DNA from: Candidatus Hydrogenedentota bacterium
GTDB taxonomy: Bacteria > Hydrogenedentota > Hydrogenedentia > Hydrogenedentales > CAITNO01
DNA: 8,419 nt
Assembly: GCA_903822375.1 (NCBI GenBank)
Contig: CAIJOU010000739.1
Coordinates: 1 to 8,419, forward strand
Direction of reading: 5' to 3'
Below the pieces are notes generated by a model. It was not told the DNA's origin. It saw only the letters and a list, made by a program, of their open reading frames with translations, and did not search any database. Every line of letters begins with the position of its first letter. Position 1 is the stretch's first letter. Shown piece after piece: positions 1-6,078 of this stretch. A program made the position numbers and the translations under genes.

Positions 1-1
1 C

Positions 2-910
2 TTTGTCAAGATGGTCCACAACGGCATCGAATACGGCGATATGCAGATGATCTGCGAGACCTACCAGCTCATGGGCCAGGGTCTTGGCCTGAGCAACGCC
101 GAAATGCACCAGGTCTTCACCGAGTGGAACGCCGGCGAACTCGACTCCTACCTCATCGAGATCACCCGCGACATCCTCGGCTACAAGGACGAGGAAGGCA
201 AGGAAGTCGTCGACCTGATCCTCGACACGGCCGGCCAGAAGGGCACCGGCAAGTGGACCGCCATTGCCGCGCTCGACGAGGGCATGCCGCTCACGCTGAT
301 CGGCGAGGCCGTGTTCGCCCGTTGCCTGTCGGCCATCAAGGACGAGCGCGTCCGCGCGGCAAAGGCGCTGCCGGGCGACGTGAAGCCCTTTGACGGCGAC
401 AAGCAGGCCTTCGTCAACGATTTGCGCCAGGCGCTCTACGCGTCCAAGCTCGTCAGCTACGCGCAGGGCTACCAGCTCATGCGCGCAGCAGCGGCGCACT
501 ACGGCTGGAACCTGAACTACGGCGGTATCGCACTCATGTGGCGCGGCGGCTGCATCATCCGCTCCGTCTTCCTGGGCAAGATCAAGGAAGCTTTCGACAA
601 GAATCCGAATCTGGAGAACCTGCTGCTCGATTCGTTCTTCGCGGATATAGTGGGCAAGAGCCAGGCGGCCTGGCGGCGCGTGGTGGTCAAGGCCACCGAG
701 ATGGGCGTCCCCATGCCGGCCATCTGCTCGGCGCTCAATTTCTTCGACGGCTACCGCAGCGAACGCCTGCCGGCCAACCTGCTCCAGGCCCAGCGCGACT
801 ACTTTGGCGCCCACACCTACGAGCGCGTCGACAAGCCGCGCGGCGAGTGGTTCCACACCAACTGGACCGGCCGCGGCGGCGACACCGCCGCATCCACCTA
901 CGTGGTGTAA
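2..910 (+). CDS. gnd: 6-phosphogluconate dehydrogenase, C-terminal part (5' end outside window)
   Basis: Decarboxylating 6-phosphogluconate dehydrogenase of the oxidative pentose phosphate pathway (6-phosphogluconate + NADP to ribulose 5-phosphate + CO2 + NADPH), cytoplasmic. The frame is already open at base 2 and reads FVKMVHNGIEYGD, the family's substrate-binding motif. Codon 3 corresponds to the catalytic Lys183 of the sheep enzyme, followed by His186, Asn187, Glu190 and Tyr191. The C-terminal signature QRDYFGAHTYE supplies the residues matching Arg446 and His452, which reach into the partner subunit's active site. The helical domain is complete; the Rossmann NADP domain (about 180 residues) must lie upstream of the window. 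The 302 visible residues plus that give the usual length of about 480. The first ATG, at 11, is internal to the motif and is not the true start. No frameshift or missing ligand residue is seen. Identity is very secure. Confidence 0.97.
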   Translation, partial: FVKMVHNGIEYGDMQMICETYQLMGQGLGLSNAEMHQVFTEWNAGELDSYLIEITRDILGYKDEEGKEVVDLILDTAGQKGTGKWTAIAALDEGMPLTLIGEAVFARCLSAIKDERVRAAKALPGDVKPFDGDKQAFVNDLRQALYASKLVSYAQGYQLMRAAAAHYGWNLNYGGIALMWRGGCIIRSVFLGKIKEAFDKNPNLENLLLDSFFADIVGKSQAAWRRVVVKATEMGVPMPAICSALNFFDGYRSERLPANLLQAQRDYFGAHTYERVDKPRGEWFHTNWTGRGGDTAASTYVV

Positions 911-937
911 TCAGACTCAAATAGACTTCCATAAACG

Positions 938-968
938 CATCCCCCCGCGCCATCGGCGCGGGGGGATG
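938..968. terminator. Perfect 14-bp hairpin after gnd, possible terminator
   Basis: Bases 938-951 (catccccccgcgcc) and 955-968 are exact reverse complements around a 3-base loop (atc). The hairpin sits 27 bp after the gnd stop and lies between gnd and the convergent lipoprotein gene, so it could stop transcription from both sides. There is no clear T run on the + side (tcgctttgg follows), so classical intrinsic termination is uncertain; the structure could instead protect the mRNA 3' end. Confidence 0.6.
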
Positions 969-988
969 TCGCTTTGGAGACACTGTCC

Positions 989-1018
989 TCAACGTAGAGG
1001 AGGCTTACAGCCTCCTTC
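989..1018 (+). repeat. GTAG-type REP-like palindrome, copy 1
   Basis: GTAG (994-997) is followed directly by an 8-bp stem, 998-1005 with 1009-1016, around a tac loop. The 30 bases match the copy at 8063-8092 at 25 positions. The four stem differences form two compensatory pairs (G-C to A-T and A-T to C-G) and the fifth lies in the loop. It forms an inverted pair with copy 2 at 1045-1072. Confidence 0.75.
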
Positions 1019-1044
1019 TTTCTCAACCCGGATTTCGAGTCCTG

Positions 1045-1072
1045 TCAGAACGCGGCAGGATGCCGCGTCTAC
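1045..1072 (-). repeat. GTAG-type REP-like palindrome, copy 2 (inverted)
   Basis: On the minus strand this reads GTAGA, then an 8-bp stem (1050-1057 with 1061-1068) around a tcc loop, then TTCT. Compared with the copy at 8063-8092, the stem differs only by two compensatory base-pair changes. The GTAG end (1069-1072) faces away from copy 1, so the two copies form a unit with heads outward and a 26-bp spacer. The TAG of GTAG is also the stop codon of the minus-strand lipoprotein gene. Confidence 0.75.
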
Positions 1073-1692
1073 TCCGAAGTGCAGCGGAAAAACAACCAGC
1101 GCATCCCCTTCTCCGCGGGGCACACTTTCACCACCACCGACCACAGCGGCGATTGCTTGGTGCGCTCCCAGGAGCGGAAATACTCGCCCGGATGCTTCGC
1201 CGCGTCCCACCAGGTTACTTGACAGGTCTCTATGATATGCCGCTTGTTCTCATAGAGCCCCATGGCCTGCGTGTCAAACCAGGCGCGGAACTGCTCGGGC
1301 GGCGTGTCGGTGCGGAAATCGAATTCCTTCTTCTTTGCGCGTGCCTCCTTGTCGGCGATTATTTTGGTGAACAGCGCATCGCTGACCTGGAACTGGCACG
1401 AACCCCACGACCCGCCGGGGCCGGTAAAGAATCCCTGGCGGTAATTGCGAACGTCCTTCAGGGCCGCCTGCTTTTCCGTTGCACTCCATTCCCTGGGCAG
1501 CAGCGCGTCCTTCAGGAAGATCTGCGACTCGGTTTGTGGCTTTGTCGCTTCGTCGGGACAGTCACATATCTTCTGTGACGGCTTCTCCTTCTGCGGGCTT
1601 GGTTCCTTAGAGCTCTTGCAGGCGGGCAAGAATAATAGGGCCAGTGAGATTGTTGTAAGAGTTGCCCAGAATCCAATTCGCAGTCCGCGCAT
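1069..1692 (-). CDS. Cysteine-rich putative lipoprotein of unknown function
   Basis: A 207-residue protein I do not recognise. Residues 1-25 form a lipoprotein signal: basic start (MRGLR), hydrophobic core, and lipobox LPAC with the lipidated cysteine at 25. This implies envelope anchoring. A Lys/Ser/Pro-rich linker (26-40) leads to a folded part with six further cysteines (43, 45, 99, 157, 191, 204), an even number that would suit disulfides outside the cytoplasm. Distinctive stretches are CDCPDE (43-48), GPGGSWGSC (91-99) and TCQVTWWD (156-163). The start is fixed by a strong AAAGGAGG site just upstream (about 1702-1709). It is divergent from the GH123-type gene with 136 bp between them, so shared control is possible. 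The stop codon lies inside a REP-like repeat. The gene call is solid; no function can be assigned. Confidence 0.85.
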   Translation of the reverse strand: MRGLRIGFWATLTTISLALLFLPACKSSKEPSPQKEKPSQKICDCPDEATKPQTESQIFLKDALLPREWSATEKQAALKDVRNYRQGFFTGPGGSWGSCQFQVSDALFTKIIADKEARAKKKEFDFRTDTPPEQFRAWFDTQAMGLYENKRHIIETCQVTWWDAAKHPGEYFRSWERTKQSPLWSVVVKVCPAEKGMRWLFFRCTSE

Positions 1693-1718
1693 GGTACATC
1701 CTCCTTTTTGCCGGGGAT

Positions 1719-1748
1719 ATTATGCCAAAATACTGGGGATAATGTCAG
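1719..1748 (-). promoter_or_regulatory. Candidate promoter of the lipoprotein gene
   Basis: On the minus strand, CTGACA (1743-1748) lies 18 bp from CATAAT (1719-1724), and TGG directly precedes the latter as an extended -10. Each hexamer matches the sigma-70 consensus at five of six positions. The -10 is 26 bp upstream of the ATG. Pattern-based only. Confidence 0.45.
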
Positions 1749-1790
1749 ATGAAAGCCGGTTCTTTTCTATCAATATCGGACCGCAGGATG

Positions 1791-1799
1791 TGCTATTCT
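1791..1799 (+). promoter_or_regulatory. Candidate extended -10 of the GH123-type gene
   Basis: TGC followed by TATTCT (1794-1799) forms an extended -10 29 bp before the ATG at 1829. No good -35 hexamer is visible, which is common with extended -10 promoters. The initiation codon is preceded by the purine-rich GAAGGGAG at 1815-1822. Confidence 0.4.
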
Positions 1800-1828
1800 C
1801 GTTGGAACCAAAATGAAGGGAGCGAGTT

Positions 1829-4800
1829 ATGAACCGTATATCTCTGGTGTTTGCAGCGATGTGCACAGCGTCGGCCGCTTTCATGGCCGGTGCGCAGCAG
1901 GTCGCTGTTCCGAATCCATCCTTCGAGGAGTTGACGGCGGACGGGCTGCCCGTGGGCTGGACGCTTTCGGGCGGTACCGGCAGCGCAAGCGACGTGCGCG
2001 TGCGCCAGGGGAACCGGTGTGCCGTGGTGCAGGGCACGGGCGAAAAGGAATCGTCCAATTTCTGGCGAACCGCCGCGCTGCCGCTGATTCCCAGGGGCGT
2101 CTATTCGCTGCACTACATGATGCGGCGCGAAGAGGCGCAGGGAGCCGGTGGAAGCGCCATCACCGGCATGAACGTGTGCAATGTGGACTATCCGGACGTG
2201 GGCGAGAAATGGCAGGAAATGCGCCAGATCATCGCCGTGCCCACGGCGCCGGGCGAGGCGTGGCTGCGCTTTGGGCAGTGGGAGGCCAAGGGAAAGTACA
2301 GCTTCGACGCGGTGCGCCTGTGCCAGACCATGCCCGTCTACCGTGCTTTCGACGGCATTGAACTGGGCGCCGGCGAACGGGTGCTGGGCAACGCCTACAA
2401 TTTTGCGCCGCCCATGGCGGAAAAGAACACGAATGAGTTCCGCGGACTGCGCGCACTCAACGCCTATTTCAACACAAACCGTTTCAATTTCAGCAACGGC
2501 CAGTTTCTCACCTTTGAACATTTCGTTGAAAAGCACCCCGTCAAGAGCGCAAGGCTGTTCTTCTGGACCAAGCACTACGGCGAGGTGACCTTTGCCGTGG
2601 AGGTGGCCAAGGAGGGGAAGAACTGGACCCCGCTGGACACGGTGGCCGTGGGTGACAAGGTGCAGGTGAATCTTCCCGACACCCTGTTTCCGACGGATAG
2701 CCTGTGGGTGCGGATGAAGGCAACATCGGGAAACGGCATGGTCGCCCTGCACGGCTACCGGGTGGAGGCCGCGCTGGACGGTCCGGCGATGAACGCGGTC
2801 GGCGAGACACAGTACATCGATGTGGAAAAGCTTGCCGAAGGGCTCTCCGTGGCGGTCGAAGCGCCGGCCATCTTTGACCCGGGCAATACCAAAGAGGCGG
2901 TCACCTTGTGGGTGCAGAATGACACGAACAAGGAGATCAACACGGACCTGAAGTTGGTCGACGGGCAGAAGACCATCAAGTCCGTTTCGATCCCGATTGC
3001 GACGGGCAGGAACAGCTATCCGGGTCTGCCCTGCCCGGTCACGGAAACGGGCAGGCACGTGGTGAAGATTGACGGCGGGGAGGCGTTCCTGCTTTCAATG
3101 GAATACCTGCTGCCGGAGTTCTACAACACCACCTATGGGGAACGGCTGGACAACACCGGGGTGTGGTGGGCGTCCTCGGGCTGGAAGATTCCCAAGACGC
3201 GCGCGCTGCCGCAGAAAAAGGGTGCCGCGCTCCGCATCGAGACGGCGCAAAACGAGGCTGATGCGGCACAGTTGGTGCTGCGTCCGCAGAAGGAACTGAA
3301 GGGTGCGCAACTGAGTTGTGCCGGCTTGAAAGGCCCCGGAGGCGCAAAACTGGCGTCGGACAAGATTGAGATACTGCGCGTGCGCTACGTGCCCGTCTCC
3401 ATGCCGACGGACAATACCGGCGTGGCCGCGCCCTGGCCCGATCCCCTACCCCCCATCGCCGGACCCATGGATCTGGAAGCCGGCGAGAACCACCCCTTCT
3501 GGGTGCGGGTGAAGCCGGACAAGAACACCCCGGCCGGAGAGTATACGGGCGCTATCCACATTGAAGCCGGCGACTACAAGACTGATGTGCCGGTGCAGGT
3601 GCGCGTCTTTGGCTTTGCCCTGCCCGACCGGATGACATGCACCTCCGCGTTTGGTTTCGGCCTCGACCGTGCCTTCAGCTATCAGAAAATCACGGAAGAG
3701 GCGGACAAGCGCAAGGTGGCCGACCAGTACCTCCGCGCGCTGTCCAACCACCACATCACCCCCTACAATCCCGCGCCGCTGGACAATTTTGAGGTTGCCT
3801 GGACCGGCATTGAGCCGAAGGAAAGCGCCGACCCGGCGAACGTGCATTGCGCTATTGACTGGACGAAGTGGGACGCGGCCATGCAGCATTCCTTCGACGA
3901 GTACCATTTCAACAGTTTCTCCGTGCCCATCCAGGGCATGGGCAGCGGCACCTTCTTCTCCCGCACCGAGCCGGGTCTGCTCGGCTTCCCCGAGAGTTCG
4001 CCCGTATACCAGGCGCTGTTCAAAGACTACTGCGTGCAGGTGGAGCAGCATCTGCGTGCCAAGGGCTGGCTGGACGACAGCTACGTGTACTGGTTCGACG
4101 AGCCCGAGCCGCGCGATTACGAATTCGTGATGAACGGGTTCAACCGCATAAAGAACGCAGCCCCCGGCATCGGGCGCATGCTGACGGAGCAGGTCGAACC
4201 GGAACTGGTCGGCGGGCCGAACATCTGGTGTCCGCTCACGCCCGGCTACAGGAAGGAAGCCTGCCAGGCGCGCCAGGCCGCCGGGGATCGCATCTGGTGG
4301 TACGTGTGCACCGGGCCCAAAGCGCCCTATGCGACGCTCTTCATCGATCACCCTGCCACGGACCTGCGCGTGTGGCTGTGGCAGACCTGGCAGCGCGGCG
4401 TCCAGGGCATCTTGATATGGGAGACGCTGCTGTGGAACAGTCCGACGGCCTATCCCGACCCGAACCAGCCGCAGAACCCCTACGAGGACCCCATGGGCTG
4501 GGAATGCGGTTACGGCAATGAACCGGGTCGGCGTCCTTGGGGCAACGGCGACGGGCGCTTCCTGTACCCACCGGAGGCCGCAGCCGACGGCAACCCCGCC
4601 GCGCCCGTCTTCGATCCGCCGGTGGACACGATACGCATTGAGATGCTGCGTGACGGCATCGAGGATTACGAGTACATGGTCATCCTGAAACGCCTGCTGG
4701 CGGAGAAAGGTGCGGTGCTGGACGCGGCGAGGAAGGCCCAATTCGAGGGACTGCTGGCCGTGCCGGCCGACATCAGCGAGAGCATGACCGAGTTCACCAA

Positions 4801-4870
4801 GGATCCCGCGCCCATCGAGGCGCACAGGCGCAAGGTCGCGGAGGCCATCGAAGCGCTAACCGCCAAGTAG
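1829..4870 (+). CDS. Exported multidomain protein with GH123-type (DUF4091) catalytic domain
   Basis: A 1013-residue exported protein. Residues 1-22 are a signal peptide, probable cleavage AGA|QQ. Residues 25-170 look like a carbohydrate-binding jelly roll (opening VPNPSFEE, closing YSFDAVRL). Residues 175-315 resemble a second, discoidin-like beta domain, and 325-425 an Ig-like segment. From about 440 to 600 is the beta domain usual before the barrel (ETAQNEADAAQLVL; HPFWVRV at 555; PAGEYTG). Residues 602-960 are the barrel, with WFDEPEP at 755-761 and the hallmark DGIEDYEY at 942-949. In GH123 beta-N-acetylgalactosaminidases an adjacent Asp-Glu pair acts in substrate-assisted catalysis; D757-E758 is the candidate pair here. 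Characterised GH123 enzymes are roughly 600 residues, so the extra N-terminal modules are the main difference. Many relatives have no known substrate, so N-acetylgalactosaminidase activity is only a possibility. Domain edges are by eye. Confidence 0.88.
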   Translation: MNRISLVFAAMCTASAAFMAGAQQVAVPNPSFEELTADGLPVGWTLSGGTGSASDVRVRQGNRCAVVQGTGEKESSNFWRTAALPLIPRGVYSLHYMMRREEAQGAGGSAITGMNVCNVDYPDVGEKWQEMRQIIAVPTAPGEAWLRFGQWEAKGKYSFDAVRLCQTMPVYRAFDGIELGAGERVLGNAYNFAPPMAEKNTNEFRGLRALNAYFNTNRFNFSNGQFLTFEHFVEKHPVKSARLFFWTKHYGEVTFAVEVAKEGKNWTPLDTVAVGDKVQVNLPDTLFPTDSLWVRMKATSGNGMVALHGYRVEAALDGPAMNAVGETQYIDVEKLAEGLSVAVEAPAIFDPGNTKEAVTLWVQNDTNKEINTDLKLVDGQKTIKSVSIPIATGRNSYPGLPCPVTETGRHVVKIDGGEAFLLSMEYLLPEFYNTTYGERLDNTGVWWASSGWKIPKTRALPQKKGAALRIETAQNEADAAQLVLRPQKELKGAQLSCAGLKGPGGAKLASDKIEILRVRYVPVSMPTDNTGVAAPWPDPLPPIAGPMDLEAGENHPFWVRVKPDKNTPAGEYTGAIHIEAGDYKTDVPVQVRVFGFALPDRMTCTSAFGFGLDRAFSYQKITEEADKRKVADQYLRALSNHHITPYNPAPLDNFEVAWTGIEPKESADPANVHCAIDWTKWDAAMQHSFDEYHFNSFSVPIQGMGSGTFFSRTEPGLLGFPESSPVYQALFKDYCVQVEQHLRAKGWLDDSYVYWFDEPEPRDYEFVMNGFNRIKNAAPGIGRMLTEQVEPELVGGPNIWCPLTPGYRKEACQARQAAGDRIWWYVCTGPKAPYATLFIDHPATDLRVWLWQTWQRGVQGILIWETLLWNSPTAYPDPNQPQNPYEDPMGWECGYGNEPGRRPWGNGDGRFLYPPEAAADGNPAAPVFDPPVDTIRIEMLRDGIEDYEYMVILKRLLAEKGAVLDAARKAQFEGLLAVPADISESMTEFTKDPAPIEAHRRKVAEAIEALTAK

Positions 4871-4887
4871 CACCGCGGGTCAATGGA

Positions 4888-4974
4888 TGGGGCGCAGCGG
4901 TGACACCGCTTTGGCTGGAGTACCGGGTAAAACAGCCAAAGCGTCCGCCGTGGGCGGATTGCCGCCGCGCTCCA
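4888..4974. repeat. Inverted pair of family-2 palindromic repeats
   Basis: The left copy (4888-4917, + strand) and right copy (4933-4974, - strand) both begin TGGRG and end GCTTTGGCTG, with those ends facing inward. The inner 10 bases (4908-4917 and 4933-4942) are exact reverse complements around a 15-base loop. Each copy also has its own hairpin: 4896-4902 with 4904-4910, and 4944-4949 with 4953-4958. A third copy lies at 8386-8418. It occupies nearly half of the 186-bp spacer between two co-directional genes and could act as a transcript end for the GH123-type gene. Confidence 0.7.
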
Positions 4975-4996
4975 GAAAATGCACCTTTCTCCGACA

Positions 4997-5027
4997 TTGA
5001 AAATCACACCCCCTCTTGTGCCATGAT
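4997..5027 (+). promoter_or_regulatory. Candidate promoter of the D-2-hydroxyacid dehydrogenase gene
   Basis: TTGAAA (4997-5002) lies 19 bp from CATGAT (5022-5027), which is preceded by TGC as an extended -10. It ends 29 bp before the ATG at 5057. The wide spacing makes it tentative. Confidence 0.35.
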
Positions 5028-5056
5028 GAGGTTCAACTCGATCAAGGAGAGCCCCC

Positions 5057-6025
5057 ATGAAGATAATTGTCACCCGAATTGTCCCCGACCGCGGACTGAA
5101 CATACTGCGCGAGGCGTTTGGAGAGGAATCCATCACGGTCACGCAGCAGGACGGGCCAATCCCGCGTGCGGAACTTCTGAAGATCGTTGCGGGCATAGAC
5201 GCGCTCCTGCCCATGCTGACCGAACGCATTGATGATGAACTGCTCGACGCGGCCGGTCCGCAACTCAAGATCGTCGCGAACAACGCCGTCGGCTACGACA
5301 ATATCGATGTGGCCGCGGCAAAACGCCACGGCGTAATCGTCACCAACACGCCCGGCGTGCTGACTGAGACAACGGCGGACTTCGCCTGGACGCTGATGAT
5401 GGCGGCGGCGCGGCGCGTGGGCGAGGGCGAGCGTTTCCTGCGCGCGGGCAAGTGGACCTGCTGGGGTCCCATGCAGTTGCTGGGCATGGACATCCACGGC
5501 GCAACCCTCGGTATCTTCGGCATGGGCCGCATCGGCCAGGCCATGGCACGGCGCGCACTGGGTTTCGGCATGAAGGTCATCTATACCGACACATTCCGCA
5601 TGGCCGTCGGCGCGGAAAAGGCGCTGAGCCTGACCTATGTGGACAAGGAAACGCTGTTGCGCGAGTCCGATTTCATCTCCTGCCACTGCCCGCTCACGCC
5701 CGAGACAAGGCACGCCTTCAGCACGGCGGAGTTCGCCAAGATGAAGCCCACCTCCGTGTTTGTGAACACGTCACGCGGTCCGGTGGTGGACGAAGCCGCG
5801 CTGGCCGGGGCGCTCAAGTCCGGAAAGATCTTCGCGGCGGGTATTGACGTGTTCGAGCAGGAACCCAAGGTGCATCCCGCCCTGCTTGAATGCGAAAACG
5901 CAGTGCTTATCCCCCATCTCGCCAGCGCATCCGTGGAAACGCGCTCGCGCATGGCCGCCATTGCGGCGCAGAACATTGTCGCCTGCCTGCGCGGCGAGGT
6001 CCCGCCAAACGTGGTGCAGGGGTAA
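5057..6025 (+). CDS. D-2-hydroxyacid dehydrogenase, glyoxylate reductase (GyaR)-like
   Basis: A 322-residue cytoplasmic NAD(P)H-dependent oxidoreductase of the D-2-hydroxyacid dehydrogenase family, interconverting 2-oxoacids and D-2-hydroxyacids. The split substrate domain surrounds a Rossmann domain with GMGRIG (155-160). The catalytic triad is complete: Arg240 in NTSRGP, Glu269 in DVFEQEP and His287 in IPHLAS. The segment PGVLTETTADFAW is typical of the glyoxylate/hydroxypyruvate reductase branch. No C-terminal ACT domain follows, so it is not a standard regulated SerA. Glyoxylate, hydroxypyruvate or a sugar-derived 2-keto acid could be the substrate; the sequence does not decide. The start is set by AAGGAG at 5044-5049, seven bases before the ATG. 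It follows the GH123-type gene on the same strand, but 186 bp of repeats and a promoter-like site separate them, so it is probably a separate transcript. Confidence 0.93.
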   Translation: MKIIVTRIVPDRGLNILREAFGEESITVTQQDGPIPRAELLKIVAGIDALLPMLTERIDDELLDAAGPQLKIVANNAVGYDNIDVAAAKRHGVIVTNTPGVLTETTADFAWTLMMAAARRVGEGERFLRAGKWTCWGPMQLLGMDIHGATLGIFGMGRIGQAMARRALGFGMKVIYTDTFRMAVGAEKALSLTYVDKETLLRESDFISCHCPLTPETRHAFSTAEFAKMKPTSVFVNTSRGPVVDEAALAGALKSGKIFAAGIDVFEQEPKVHPALLECENAVLIPHLASASVETRSRMAAIAAQNIVACLRGEVPPNVVQG

Positions 6026-6038
6026 TACCGAACCAAGC

Positions 6039-6070
6039 GGTCACTGGGAGCGCCGGCGCTCCCAGTGGCC
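6039..6070. terminator. Palindrome between convergent genes, possible two-way terminator
   Basis: Bases 6042-6054 and 6055-6067 are exact reverse complements (13 bp per arm). The flanks 6039-6041 and 6068-6070 extend it to 16 bp per arm with one mismatch. It fills most of the 53-bp gap between the stops of the dehydrogenase and the GH127-type gene, where a terminator serving both is expected. Neither side has a strong T run, so an intrinsic mechanism is uncertain. Confidence 0.6.
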
Positions 6071-6078
6071 ACAAATGA

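Noticed and set aside
911..1068. tRNA or riboswitch in the gnd/lipoprotein spacer
   Set aside because: Only the terminator-like hairpin and two REP-like hairpins are found; no cloverleaf or known aptamer core was seen by eye.
1793..3058. 421-codon minus-strand open frame across the start of the GH123-type gene
   Set aside because: Product is a His/Arg-rich composition artefact without motifs, antisense to the signal peptide and jelly-roll region.
3446..4825. 459-codon minus-strand open frame opposite the GH123-type gene
   Set aside because: No recognisable domain, low-complexity His/Arg/Val-rich product, no ribosome binding site seen, and fully antisense to a gene with clear family motifs. 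Typical of high-GC DNA.
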